From Oerskovia sp042887685 (GTDB taxonomy: Bacteria; Actinomycetota; Actinomycetes; Actinomycetales; Cellulomonadaceae), in the NCBI RefSeq assembly GCF_042887685.1, contig NZ_JBHVOS010000003.1, forward strand, positions 171,263 to 235,262: a stretch of 64,000 nucleotides of DNA, written 5' to 3'. Below are positions 43,440 through 52,406 of the stretch, one piece after another. The translations under genes were made by a program, and so were the position numbers. Positions within the stretch are counted from its first letter, which is position 1. Every line of letters starts with the position of its first letter. Below the pieces are notes generated by a model that was not told the origin of the DNA, did not search any database, and was given only the letters and a program-made list of their open reading frames with translations.

Positions 43440-43690
43440 CCACTGCGGGAGAGCCCGGCCACCTCAGGGTGAGGTCGGCGCCGAAGGAGCAACTCCTCCC
43501 CGAGAATCTCTCAGGCCGACGTACCGCGGTGGCGAGGCAACTCTGGAAAGCGGTGACTCCGCGACCGCCCTCGGGCGGAGGGGTCCCCTACCGACGGTGC
43601 AAGCCGGCGCGCCCCGGGTCCGCGAGGACCATGGCGGACCGGCAAAACTCTCAGGTCGACGCTGCGCGTCCGATGACAGAGCGGGGAGGA
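43440..43690 (+). promoter_or_regulatory. tandem glycine riboswitch
   Basis: Two aptamers upstream of gcvP. Aptamer 1: GCCGAAGGAGCAACTCC (43480-43496), GAATCTCTCAGGC (43504-43516) and CAACTCTGGAAAG (43538-43550). Aptamer 2: CCGACGGTGCAAGCC (about 43591-43605), AAAACTCTCAGGTC (43644-43657) and GACAGAGCGGGGAGG (43675-43689). These are the hallmark bases of cooperative glycine riboswitches, which turn on glycine cleavage genes when glycine is abundant. About 55 bases then lead to the gcvP GTG as expression platform. TAGGCT at 43405-43410 may be the -10. Confidence 0.93.
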
Positions 43691-43745
43691 ACGGGTGGGC
43701 CCCAGGGTCTGCCGTCGTCTTCCTCGCCGACCCCCGGAGACCTCC

Positions 43746-46646
43746 GTGACACAGCAGTCCAGCGACGCGTTCGACCGCGCGCACTTCCCGTTCCGCCACC
43801 TCGGGCCCCGCCCCGTGTCGGCCGAGCCTGCGGCGGCGCCCTCGGGCGAGATCGCGACCATGCTCGCCGAGCTCGGCTACGACTCCCTCGACGCGCTGAT
43901 CGACGCCGCGGTCCCGGACTCGATCCGGACCGACCGTCCGCTCGACCTGCCCGCGGCCCGCACCGAGTCCGAGGTCCTCGCGGACCTGCGTGCCATCGCT
44001 GCCAAGAACGTCGTCAAGACCCAGATGATCGGGCTCGGCTACTACGGGACCATCACTCCCCCGGTCATCCGTCGCAACGTGCTCGAGTCCCCGGCCTGGT
44101 ACACGGCGTACACGCCCTACCAGCCCGAGATCTCGCAGGGGCGTCTCGAGGCGCTGCTCAACTTCCAGACCGTGGTGCTGGACCTGACGGGGCTCGAGGT
44201 CGCCAACGCGTCCCTGCTCGACGAGGCCACCGCGGTCGCCGAGGCCGTCGCGCTCATGTGGCGCGCGGCCAAGGGCGGGGCGGGCGTCGTCGCCCTGGAC
44301 TCCGAGCTGTTCCCGCAGACGATCGCGGTGACCCGGGCGCGGGCCGAGTCGGTCGGCCTGCCGGTGGTCGTGGTCGACCTGTCGGAGGGCGTGACGGCGG
44401 GGCTCGTCGCGGCCGGGGTGGCGGACCAGAGGCTCATCGGCGTGGTGCTGCAGCAGAGCGGCGCCTCGGGCGTTGTCCGCGACCTGCGTCCGCTCGTCGC
44501 CGAGACCAAGGAGCAGGGTGGCCTGGTGACGGTCGCGGCCGACCTCCTGGCTCTCACGCTGCTCGTCTCCCCCGGCGAGCTCGGCGCCGATGTCGCGGTG
44601 GGCTCGGCCCAGCGCTTCGGCGTCCCGCTGTTCTACGGCGGCCCGCACGCGGCGTTCATGGCGGTCCGCAAGGGCCTCGAGCGGTCCCTCCCGGGCCGCC
44701 TGGTCGGGGTGTCGGTCGACGCCGACGGCGACCAGGCCTACCGCCTGGCCCTGCAGACCCGTGAGCAGCACATCCGCCGTGAGAAGGCGACGAGCAACAT
44801 CTGCACGGCCCAGGCGCTGCTCGCGATCGTCGCGTCGATGTACGCGGTCTACCACGGGCCCGCCGGGCTCAAGGAGATCGCGGAGCGCGTGCACTCGCGG
44901 GCCGTGGCGCTCGCGAACGGGCTGCGTGCCGCGGGTGTCGAGGTCCGGCACGACGTCTTCTTCGACACCGTGGCCGCCGTGGTGCCGGGTCGTGCGGCGT
45001 CGCTCGTCGCGGCCGCCGCCGACGCCGGCATCAACGTGTACAACCCAGACTCCGATCATGTACAGATTGCGTGCGACGAGACCACGACGCCCGACGACGT
45101 GCTCGCGCTCGTCGAGGTCTTCGCGGCCGGCCAGGACCTCGGGTTCGTCGGTGGCGGCAGCGTGCTGCCCCAGGAACTGCTGCGCACCACCGGGTACCTG
45201 ACCCACCCGGTGTTCCGCCGTCACCGCTCCGAGACCGCGATGCTGCGCTACCTGCGCGCTCTCTCCGACAAGGACCTAGCGCTCGACCGCACCATGATCC
45301 CGCTGGGCTCGTGCACCATGAAGCTCAACGCGACCGCCGAGATGGAGGCGATCTCCTGGCCGGGCTTCGCGGACCTGCACCCGTTCGTGCCCGCCGACCA
45401 GGCGCTGGGCTACGCCGAGCTGATCGACGGTCTGCAGGGCCAGCTCACCGAGATCACGGGTTACGCGGGCGTCTCGGTGCAGCCCAACGCGGGCTCGCAG
45501 GGTGAGTTCGCCGGTCTGCTCGCGATCCGCGACTACCACCGGTCGCGCGGCCAGGAGGGGCGCGACGTGTGCCTCATCCCCGCGTCGGCGCACGGCACCA
45601 ACGCGGCGTCGGCCGCCCTGGCCGGCATGCGCGTCGTGGTCGTGGCGACGTCCGAGAAGGGTGAGGTGCAGCTCGACGACCTGCGTGCCAAGCTGGGCCA
45701 GCACGGTCCCCAGGTGGCCGCGATCATGATCACCTACCCCTCGACGCACGGCGTCTACGAGGAGCACGTGCGCGAGGTCTGCGATCTTGTACACGAAGCC
45801 GGTGGCCAGGTGTACATCGACGGGGCGAACCTCAACGCGCTCGTCGGGCTCGCCCGGCCCGGCGAGTTCGGGGGCGACGTCTCGCACCTGAACCTGCACA
45901 AGACGTTCTGCATCCCGCACGGCGGTGGCGGCCCCGGCGTCGGACCCGTCGCCGTCGCCGAGCACCTCGTCCCGTTCCTCCCCGGGAACCCGCTCACGGG
46001 CGAGGGAGCGGCTCCCGTCTCGGCCGCACCGTTCGGCTCGGCCGGCATCCTGCCGATCTCCTACGCCTACGTCGCGCTCATGGGGCCCGACGGCCTGGAG
46101 GCCGCGACCAAGACCGCCGTGCTCGCCGCGAACTACCTGGCCAGCCGCCTGACCGAGCACTTCCCCGTGCTCTACACCGGCGAGGCGGGCCTGGTCGCGC
46201 ACGAGTGCATCCTCGACCTGCGCCCGATCACCGCGCAGACCGGGGTCACGGCCGAGGACGTGGCCAAGCGCCTCATGGACTACGGGTTCCACGCGCCCAC
46301 GCTGTCCTTCCCGGTCGCGGGCACGCTCATGGTCGAGCCGACCGAGAGCGAGGACCTCGCCGAGCTCGACCGGTTCGTCGCGGCGATGGTCGCGATCAAG
46401 GCCGAGATCGACGAGGTCGCGGCCGGTACGTGGGCCATCGAGGAGTCGCCCCTGCGCGGGGCCCCGCACACGGCCGCCGCGGTCGTCTCGGACTCCTGGG
46501 ACCGGCCGTACTCGCGCGAGGTCGCGGCCTACCCGCTCGCTACGCTGCGGTCGGGCAAGTACTGGCCGCCCGTGCGGCGCATCGACGGGGCGCGCGGCGA
46601 CCGCAACCTCGTGTGCTCCTGCCCCCCGATCGAGTCGTACTCCTGA
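43746..46646 (+). CDS. gcvP: glycine dehydrogenase (decarboxylating), P protein
   Basis: The PLP-dependent P protein decarboxylates glycine and passes aminomethyl to the lipoyl arm of GcvH. It is a full-length fused form of 966 residues: an N-terminal half (FPFRHLGPR onward, EKATSNICTAQALLA) and a C-terminal half with PLP lysine K719 in HLNLHKTFCIPHGGGGPG and the motif GSCTMKLNA. The GTG at 43746 follows GGAGA. It is controlled by the upstream riboswitch and separated from gcvT by a stem-loop. Confidence 0.97.
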   Translation: MTQQSSDAFDRAHFPFRHLGPRPVSAEPAAAPSGEIATMLAELGYDSLDALIDAAVPDSIRTDRPLDLPAARTESEVLADLRAIAAKNVVKTQMIGLGYYGTITPPVIRRNVLESPAWYTAYTPYQPEISQGRLEALLNFQTVVLDLTGLEVANASLLDEATAVAEAVALMWRAAKGGAGVVALDSELFPQTIAVTRARAESVGLPVVVVDLSEGVTAGLVAAGVADQRLIGVVLQQSGASGVVRDLRPLVAETKEQGGLVTVAADLLALTLLVSPGELGADVAVGSAQRFGVPLFYGGPHAAFMAVRKGLERSLPGRLVGVSVDADGDQAYRLALQTREQHIRREKATSNICTAQALLAIVASMYAVYHGPAGLKEIAERVHSRAVALANGLRAAGVEVRHDVFFDTVAAVVPGRAASLVAAAADAGINVYNPDSDHVQIACDETTTPDDVLALVEVFAAGQDLGFVGGGSVLPQELLRTTGYLTHPVFRRHRSETAMLRYLRALSDKDLALDRTMIPLGSCTMKLNATAEMEAISWPGFADLHPFVPADQALGYAELIDGLQGQLTEITGYAGVSVQPNAGSQGEFAGLLAIRDYHRSRGQEGRDVCLIPASAHGTNAASAALAGMRVVVVATSEKGEVQLDDLRAKLGQHGPQVAAIMITYPSTHGVYEEHVREVCDLVHEAGGQVYIDGANLNALVGLARPGEFGGDVSHLNLHKTFCIPHGGGGPGVGPVAVAEHLVPFLPGNPLTGEGAAPVSAAPFGSAGILPISYAYVALMGPDGLEAATKTAVLAANYLASRLTEHFPVLYTGEAGLVAHECILDLRPITAQTGVTAEDVAKRLMDYGFHAPTLSFPVAGTLMVEPTESEDLAELDRFVAAMVAIKAEIDEVAAGTWAIEESPLRGAPHTAAAVVSDSWDRPYSREVAAYPLATLRSGKYWPPVRRIDGARGDRNLVCSCPPIESYS

Positions 46647-46650
46647 GGTC

Positions 46651-46690
46651 GTCGGAACCAGCGTCGCCTCGCGGCCACGCTGGTTCCGAC
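46651..46690 (+). terminator. stem-loop between gcvP and gcvT
   Basis: A perfect 14-bp stem (GTCGGAACCAGCGT) with a 12-base loop right after the gcvP stop. It may act as a partial terminator or RNA-stability element lowering gcvT expression. Confidence 0.55.
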
Positions 46691-46772
46691 ACCTCGGACC
46701 CACCCCAGGACCGCCAGGACGCGCGTGACGCAGAGGTCGCCCTCGTCCTGACACCCCGCAGAGAGGATCACC

Positions 46773-47948
46773 ATGACGGAGTCCGTGCAGGACACCACCC
46801 CGGCCGCCGACCGCCTCAGCCCGCTCCACGACGAGCACGTCGCCCTGGGGGCCTCGCTCACGAGCTTCGGCGGGTGGCAGATGCCGCTGCGCTACACGAG
46901 CGACCTGGCCGAGCACCGTGCGGTACGCGAGGCCGCGGGCCTGTTCGACCTCTCCCACATGGGCGAGATCGAGGTCAGCGGGCCGCAGGCGGCTGCCGCC
47001 CTGGACCACGCCCTCGTCGGCAACCTCACGGCGGTCGCCGTGGGACGTGCGCGCTACACGATGATCTGCGCCGAGGACGGCTCGGTCCTCGACGACCTGG
47101 TCGTCTACCGGACGGGCGAGGAGACGTTCCTCGTCGTGGCCAACGCCGGGAACGCGCCGCTCGTGACCGCCGAGCTGGTCCGACGGAGCGAGGGTTTCGA
47201 GGCCACGGTCACGGACCAGGCCGCGGACACCGCGCTGATCGCGGTCCAGGGCCCGCGCGCGGAGGAGATCGTCGGCTCGCTCGTGACGCCCGACGATGTA
47301 CAAGTCGTCAAAGACCTGAAGTACTACGCCTCGGTCGAGCTCCGCGTCGCCGGGATCGATGCCCTCGTCGCCCGCACGGGGTACACGGGGGAGGACGGCT
47401 TCGAGCTGTTCGTCCCTGCCGGGCAGGCCCGCGAGCTGTGGCAGCAGGTGCTGGCGGCGGGGGAGCCCCTCGGCCTGGTCCCCGCCGGGCTCTCGGCGCG
47501 CGACTCGCTGCGCCTCGAGGCCGGGATGCCGCTGTACGGCCACGAGCTCGACACGACCACGACGCCCTTCGAGGCAGGCCTGGGGCGCGTCGTGAAGCTC
47601 GACAAGGTCGACGCCGAGGGAGAGCCGATCGACTTCGTGGGCCGCGCCGCCCTCGCGTCGCGTAAGGGCGCCCAGCCCGCGCGCGTGCTCGTGGGCCTCC
47701 GCGGTCTGGGCAAGCGACCCGCTCGCGCGGGCTACGCAGTCGTGATCCCGGGCAAGGAGCCCGACGTGCAGATTGGTGTCGTGACCTCGGGCGCCCCCTC
47801 GCCGACCCTCGGGTACCCGATCGCGATGGCCTACGTGACGCCCGAGTTCAGCGCCGAGGGCACCGAGCTCGCGGTCGACGTCCGCGGCCGTGAGGAGCCG
47901 GTGGTGATCGTGCCCATGCCGTTCTACCGTCGTCCTCAGACCCCCTGA
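46773..47948 (+). CDS. gcvT: aminomethyltransferase, T protein
   Basis: GcvT takes the methylene group from aminomethyl-lipoyl GcvH to tetrahydrofolate, releasing ammonia. The 391 residues have the family's SFGGWQMPLRY start, AGLFDLSHMGEIEV, ARTGYTGEDGFELF and LRLEAGMPLYGHEL, with the glycine-cleavage T C-terminal barrel at about 285-380. Spacing from gcvP is 126 bases with a stem-loop between them. Confidence 0.97.
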   Translation: MTESVQDTTPAADRLSPLHDEHVALGASLTSFGGWQMPLRYTSDLAEHRAVREAAGLFDLSHMGEIEVSGPQAAAALDHALVGNLTAVAVGRARYTMICAEDGSVLDDLVVYRTGEETFLVVANAGNAPLVTAELVRRSEGFEATVTDQAADTALIAVQGPRAEEIVGSLVTPDDVQVVKDLKYYASVELRVAGIDALVARTGYTGEDGFELFVPAGQARELWQQVLAAGEPLGLVPAGLSARDSLRLEAGMPLYGHELDTTTTPFEAGLGRVVKLDKVDAEGEPIDFVGRAALASRKGAQPARVLVGLRGLGKRPARAGYAVVIPGKEPDVQIGVVTSGAPSPTLGYPIAMAYVTPEFSAEGTELAVDVRGREEPVVIVPMPFYRRPQTP

Positions 47949-48018
47949 CCCGGGCGCACGGCCCGGTCCTCTCCCGCCCCCGACCCTCGACCTACCACCA
48001 GCAGACCAGGAGCACCTC

Positions 48019-48390
48019 ATGGCAGACTTCCCCGCCGACCTGCAGTACACCGCCGAGCACGAGTGGCTCGACGCCTCGACGCCCGCCGTCGTCGGCATCA
48101 CGAGCACGGCCGCCGAGGCCCTCGGTGACATCGTCTACCTCGAGCTCCCCGAGGTCGGAGCGACCGTCACGGCGGGCGCGGTGATCGGCGAGGTCGAGTC
48201 GACCAAGTCCGTCTCCGAGCTGTACTCGCCGGTCACCGGGACCGTGGCCGAGGTCAACCAGGCCGCGATCGACGACCCGTCGCTCGTCAACGCCGAGCCT
48301 TTCGCCGGGGGATGGCTCCTCAAGGTCGACGTGACCGAGACCGGTCCGGTGCTCACGGCCGAGGAGTACAGCGCGCTCGTGGGCGGCTGA
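48019..48390 (+). CDS. gcvH: glycine cleavage system H protein
   Basis: The lipoyl carrier that shuttles intermediates between P, T and L proteins. It has 123 residues, normal length, with lipoylated K63 in GEVESTKSVSELYSP, and a preceding GDIVYLELPEVG strand. It is the last gene of the operon, 70 bases after gcvT. The L protein and lipoylation genes are not in the window. Confidence 0.97.
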   Translation: MADFPADLQYTAEHEWLDASTPAVVGITSTAAEALGDIVYLELPEVGATVTAGAVIGEVESTKSVSELYSPVTGTVAEVNQAAIDDPSLVNAEPFAGGWLLKVDVTETGPVLTAEEYSALVGG

Positions 48391-48416
48391 CCCTCTCGCT
48401 TCCTCCCGAGGTTCCC

Positions 48417-48459
48417 CCCGAGGGCCGCTCCGCGACGACGTCGCAGGGCGGCCCTCGGG
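48417..48459 (+). terminator. terminator of the gcv operon
   Basis: A 12-bp stem, CCCGAGGGCCGC / GCGGCCCTCGGG, with a 19-base loop, 27 bases after gcvH. Confidence 0.75.
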
Positions 48460-48772
48460 CGTCTCCGGTTGTCACTCAGCATGCTGTGGCGCCAGACTGT
48501 GAGGCGGATCACATTTCTTTCCGCAACGGCCTAGGGGTGATCCGAGACACATCGGAGATATCGACCGTTGTCGCCAGAGCCGGGATTTTTGGCATCTGAC
48601 CTGCGTGGATACTGTGCAGCACGTTGGAGGGGACCCTCTCGTGAAAGACCGCTGAGATTGAGGGTGAAGATCCGCGTCATGAATCGCGGGTTCGCCCATC
48701 TCTCCCAGTAGCAGCACCTCACCGGATCGACCCATGACGCGATGGGAAGACCGGTCAGCACATGGAGGAAGC
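48460..48772. other. leader region of the orphan LuxR gene
   Basis: 313 gene-free bases with lower GC than the surroundings. It holds the CRP-type site at 48498-48513 and ends with a GGAGG ribosome site before ATG 48773. No other element is clear. Confidence 0.5.
48498..48513. promoter_or_regulatory. CRP/FNR-family binding site
   Basis: TGTGAGGCGGATCACA is a perfect TGTGA-N6-TCACA dyad, the consensus of CRP-family regulators including mycobacterial CRP. It lies 260 bases upstream of the LuxR-type gene. Which protein binds is unknown. Confidence 0.6.
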
Positions 48773-49015
48773 ATGAGCATCATCGAACTGGCCCGGACAG
48801 AGACGCCGGCCGTCCAGCTCGCAGCACCACTCACCCGCCGTGAGCAGGTCGTGCTGTCGAACCTTTCCGAGGACATCACCTTGGAGCAGATCGCCACCAA
48901 GCTGTTCGTCACCCGCAACACCGTGAAGTCGCAGGTGCGCAGCCTCTACCGCAAGCTCGGCGTCTCGACTCGTGCCGAGGCGGTCCAGTGGGCCAAGGAC
49001 GCGGGTATCCGCTGA
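48773..49015 (+). CDS. stand-alone LuxR-type HTH protein
   Basis: An 80-residue protein that is little more than a LuxR/GerE DNA-binding domain: LTRREQVVLSNLSEDITLEQIATKLFVTRNTVKSQVRSL and on to YRKLGVSTRAEAVQWAK occupy residues 26-76. It lacks any receiver or ligand domain, so it may act constitutively or be controlled by expression. GGAGG precedes the ATG at a good distance. A long leader with a CRP-type site precedes it. Confidence 0.88.
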   Translation: MSIIELARTETPAVQLAAPLTRREQVVLSNLSEDITLEQIATKLFVTRNTVKSQVRSLYRKLGVSTRAEAVQWAKDAGIR

Positions 49016-49080
49016 CCTCGGCTCTCGGGGGAGGGCCCGCCCGTTCTGCGGGCGCGACAGCGAGTACGGCAGGGGACGAA

Positions 49081-49109
49081 GGGCTTCCTGGCCCGTGGGC
49101 AGGAAGCCC
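49081..49109 (+). terminator. hairpin after the LuxR-type gene
   Basis: A 10-bp stem, GGGCTTCCTG / CAGGAAGCCC, with a 9-base loop, 66 bases downstream of the gene. No U-tract. Confidence 0.6.
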
Positions 49110-49187
49110 GGCGCACGTGGCCGCGCGCGACGTGCCGGACCACGGTCCGGCCAGGTCCCGTCATGGTCGGCGTGAAACACTGCGCAC

Positions 49188-49616
49188 ATGATCTCCCGCC
49201 GTCTCGTGGTGGCCGCCGCCGTCGTCGACGACCTCACGACCCCCCGCCTGCTGCTCGCCGCCCGCCGTTCTCGGCCGGTCGAGCTCGCGGGGCGCTGGGA
49301 GTTCCCGGGGGGCAAGGTCGATCCGGGGGAGACGCCCGTCGACGGGCTGCACCGCGAGCTCCGGGAGGAGCTGGGGGTGCAGGTCGAGCTCGGTGACGAG
49401 CTGGTCGGACCTGACGACGGGGGCTGGAACATCACGGACCGCCACGTCATGCGGCTGTGGCTCGCTCGCGTCGTCGCAGGGGAGCCCGAGCCGCTCGTCG
49501 AGCACGATGCGCTGTCCTGGCTCCCCGTCGGGGAGTGGGGGAGCGTCGACTGGCTGGACGGCGACGTCCGGATCGTCGACGCCCTCAGCGACTGGGTGGC
49601 GCAGGAAGCCGTCTGA
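49188..49616 (+). CDS. Nudix hydrolase, MutT-like
   Basis: A 142-residue (deoxy)nucleoside triphosphate pyrophosphohydrolase of the MutT type, likely cleansing oxidised nucleotides. The full Nudix box is present in two parts: GGKVDPGETPVDGLHRE then LREELGV, matching Gx5Ex7REUXEEXGU. Its 3' end overlaps the convergent P-loop kinase gene by 32 bases. Confidence 0.92.
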   Translation: MISRRLVVAAAVVDDLTTPRLLLAARRSRPVELAGRWEFPGGKVDPGETPVDGLHRELREELGVQVELGDELVGPDDGGWNITDRHVMRLWLARVVAGEPEPLVEHDALSWLPVGEWGSVDWLDGDVRIVDALSDWVAQEAV

Positions 49617-50169
49617 CCCAGGTCTCGACCTGTCGCCTGCTGCCCAGCCGCACGAGGGTCGGCGGTGAGTCCTGACGTGCGACCGCGGCCGGGAGGCCGC
49701 GCAGCGAGTGGCGCGTCGACCACGCCCACCTGACGACGTGCCCCGGGTCCGAGAGGACCGTGCGCAGCGGCGGTTCGACGTTGCCGTTCCACAGCACCTC
49801 GCGTGTCCACGCGCGCTTCACCGTACGAGTCACGACCTGACGCATCGTGGTCGCCACAGGCAGGTCGAGCCACACGACGAGGTCGGCCTCGTCGAGGAGC
49901 AGCTGACGTGCCGCGCGGTACTGCCACTCGACGACGAAACCCTCCTGCCCGACGACGTCGCGCACGTCGTCGAGGAACGTCGCCCGGGGAGTCCAGCCCG
50001 GGCCGTGGAAGAGCGCGTCGATCTCGGTGTGCGGCAGGTCGAGGCGTGCGGCGAGCCGCCTCGCGAGGGTCGTCTTCCCGGCCCCCGAGACCCCGGCCAC
50101 GACGACGCGGCGAGGGCTGTGCCCGAGGTGCGCGACGACGTCGTCCAGGGGGCCGAGGGTGGTGTGCAC
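49585..50169 (-). CDS. P-loop nucleotide kinase-like protein
   Basis: A 194-residue P-loop NTPase resembling the FlaR/adenylate-kinase-like topology-modulation proteins. Walker A is GVSGAGKTTLARRLAARL at about 26-43; EIDALFHGPGWTPR and DLVVWLDLPVATTMRQVVTRT follow, the latter like the LID/Walker-B region of this group. The substrate is unknown. The GTG start is at 50169. Confidence 0.82.
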   Translation of the reverse strand: MHTTLGPLDDVVAHLGHSPRRVVVAGVSGAGKTTLARRLAARLDLPHTEIDALFHGPGWTPRATFLDDVRDVVGQEGFVVEWQYRAARQLLLDEADLVVWLDLPVATTMRQVVTRTVKRAWTREVLWNGNVEPPLRTVLSDPGHVVRWAWSTRHSLRGLPAAVARQDSPPTLVRLGSRRQVETWVRRLPAPPSR

Positions 50170-50364
50170 CCCGGGACCCTACCCGGTGACGACCTGCGGC
50201 CCCCGCCTCCTGGCCGGTCTCGCCGCGCGGTCCTGGACCGGCGCTGGTATCACGGAGGGGTGTGAGGTGCGCCGAGACGTCGGACCGGGGCGCCGGGTGC
50301 TCACCTCCGACCGGTCGACCGGGCCTCGTGCACGCACGACGCCCCCTGCAGAGAGGTGACCCGC

Positions 50365-50787
50365 ATGAGCGACCTCACCGGACTGGGAAACCCGGCACGG
50401 CCCACGAGCGTCACGGTCGCGGTCGTGCTCACCTGGATCGCCGCCGTCACCGACATGGCCGGCAGCGTGGCCCTGTTCTTCCTCGCAGGGGATGCGGCCG
50501 TCGTCGACGCGCTCGCCGCGACCCGCGCCGAGATCCAGTTCTTCGCGCTCCTGAGCCTCGTGGTCGGGGTCCTCGTCGCGCTCGTCGCGCTCGGCCTCCA
50601 GACCCGCGGACGGTGGGCGCTCATGGCGGTCACGTTCGTCATGCTCGTCCGCATCGGGATCGGCGTGTACTCGCTGCTCCGGTTCGGGCCGCACCAGCTG
50701 ACGGGCGCCGTGCTGACGATCGTCGTCGCGCTCCTGGTGCTCGCGCTGCTCTGGAACGGGGCGTCGCGGCGATACTTCCGGGGGTGA
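50365..50787 (+). CDS. hypothetical four-helix membrane protein
   Basis: A 140-residue protein with four hydrophobic helices (about 20-44, 63-83, 88-108 and 113-132) and no catalytic motif. ATG 50365 is 8 bases after AGAGAGG; an upstream GTG at 50356 overlaps that site. It resembles the many small membrane proteins of unknown role in actinobacteria. Confidence 0.75.
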   Translation: MSDLTGLGNPARPTSVTVAVVLTWIAAVTDMAGSVALFFLAGDAAVVDALAATRAEIQFFALLSLVVGVLVALVALGLQTRGRWALMAVTFVMLVRIGIGVYSLLRFGPHQLTGAVLTIVVALLVLALLWNGASRRYFRG

Positions 50788-50951
50788 CGACGCGCCGTCA
50801 CCCCGCCTCTGCCCGCGGTGATCCGACCAGACGCTTGCGGACACGTGGGGACGCGTGCGGACGCGACCGAACCTTGCGGACCCGGCGACCGGGCGACCGC
50901 CCGGACGGCCGACTGGACGAACACCCGGCCGACCGGACGACCGACCGGACG

Positions 50952-50993
50952 GCCGACGCCCCCGACCCCTGGGCAGGGGGCGGGGGCGTCGGC
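50952..50993. terminator. bidirectional terminator
   Basis: Arms GCCGACGCCCCCG (50952-50964) and CGGGGGCGTCGGC (50981-50993), with an inner CCCCTG / CAGGGG pairing, between convergent genes ending at 50787 and 51011. Confidence 0.8.
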
Positions 50994-51010
50994 GTGACCG
51001 CGTGGAGTGG

Positions 51011-52150
51011 TCAGCCGTCGGCAGGCTCGCGGGCGGGGGTGCCCTGCGCCGAGGTCTCGGCGGCCGACACCTTCTGCTCGCCGAGGTGCTTGGGCGTCCA
51101 GCCCGTGCTGACCGCGCCGATCATCTGCGGCGGCGTGTGCTTGCGGGTCCAGGCCTTGAACACGAGGTACATCGCGACGACCAGGCCGTAGCGCACCAGG
51201 GCGAGCAACGACTGGACAGCGGGGGTGTCGCACCCGAGCGTCGCCGAGGTGTCGTTGAGCGAGTGGACGACCATGACGAGGAGGATCCCGCCGATCGCGG
51301 CGGGGGTGCCCTTGCGCCCGTACAGGTGCCAGGCTCGCCATGCGATCGCGACCGCGATGCCCGTGAAGAGCCAGTGGAACGGAGAGACGCCGAAGATGCG
51401 GGCGACCTGTGCGGAGACGACCATCCCCGTCGTGACGGCGGGGGTCTCCGTGCCGCAGAAGTTCGGCCCCGAGGCGGCGGCGATCTCGTAGGCGTAGAGC
51501 GTGGTCTCGGCGATCGCGAAGCCGAACCCTGCCGCGAGCCCGATCGCGACGCCCGCTCGCGGGTTGCGGTAGGTCCCGAGCAGGAACAGGACGATCGGGA
51601 CCAGCAGCTTGGCGCTCTCCTCGGTGAACCCGACGAGCGCGGTGGCGAGCGAGATCCCGCCGATCGAACCCGTCAGGTTGTTGAGGTTCAGGGCGATGAG
51701 CAAGGTCGCCCCGGCCGATCCGACGGCCACCGCGGCGATCTGACCGAGCCCGACGACGTCCCGCAGCGCGAGCTGCCGCTCGACGAAACCGTAGAACGCC
51801 CAGCAGACGAGGGCCATGGCGACGAAGCTCGTGACGGCCATGACGTGCACGTTCTCGGTCGTCTGGTAGACCACGATCCCGACCACCAGCACCACGACGG
51901 CAGCAGCGAGGATCCAGACCCAGCGTCCCCAGAAGCGCCCCCGGAAGTGGTGGCCACGGTTCGCCTGCTCGGTACCGTCCGCCACCTGTGCCGTCCAGGC
52001 CTGGCCGTCCCATCGGCGGCTGCGCGGGGCCTTCGCCGCGGGGTCGGGGAACCACCCCGCAGCAGGGACGTCGGGGCGCTGCGGGGCGAGTCGCCACGCG
52101 GCGAGCAGGCCGACGATCAGCAGGACCGCACCGAGGATGTTGAGCATCAT
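51011..52150 (-). CDS. PrsW-family intramembrane protease with DUF2510 domain
   Basis: 379 residues. After an N-terminal helix comes a DUF2510 motif (AGWFPDPAAKAPRSRRWDG-AWT, about 32-55), then eight or so helices with PrsW features: GFTEESAKLLVP (Glu-Glu pair), GFAIAETTLYAY, and VHSLNDTSA with the conserved His. PrsW-type proteins cleave membrane proteins such as anti-sigma factors. The ATG at 52150 has no clear ribosome site; a TTG 12 bases upstream is possible. It is divergent from the two-component genes. Confidence 0.85.
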   Translation of the reverse strand: MMLNILGAVLLIVGLLAAWRLAPQRPDVPAAGWFPDPAAKAPRSRRWDGQAWTAQVADGTEQANRGHHFRGRFWGRWVWILAAAVVVLVVGIVVYQTTENVHVMAVTSFVAMALVCWAFYGFVERQLALRDVVGLGQIAAVAVGSAGATLLIALNLNNLTGSIGGISLATALVGFTEESAKLLVPIVLFLLGTYRNPRAGVAIGLAAGFGFAIAETTLYAYEIAAASGPNFCGTETPAVTTGMVVSAQVARIFGVSPFHWLFTGIAVAIAWRAWHLYGRKGTPAAIGGILLVMVVHSLNDTSATLGCDTPAVQSLLALVRYGLVVAMYLVFKAWTRKHTPPQMIGAVSTGWTPKHLGEQKVSAAETSAQGTPAREPADG

Positions 52151-52223
52151 GGCTGAAGCCAATCATGAGTTTCTTGTGAAGATGACAGGGGAATCGTGAC
52201 ACGCCGTCCACGTCCGCGACCTC

Positions 52224-52239
52224 GACGCGTCGACGCGTC
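52224..52239. promoter_or_regulatory. 16-bp palindrome upstream of the histidine kinase
   Basis: GACGCGTC repeated twice without a gap; each unit is itself a palindrome, and the whole 16-mer is symmetric. It lies in the divergent gap between the protease and kinase genes and may be a regulator site. Confidence 0.5.
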
Positions 52240-52406
52240 CGACTGTGTGATCGAGAGCTGACGGTGGGCCATGTCTCGACCCTCTCGCGCCGGGCGGGGG
52301 GTGCGCGTCGGCCGCGCTGAGGATCCGGCCGGCCGTCGTCTACCGCAGCCGCAGTACGTGGCCCGTCGGTCGCACCGGCCCCTGGCGCCGCCGGTATCGT
52401 CGGGGA

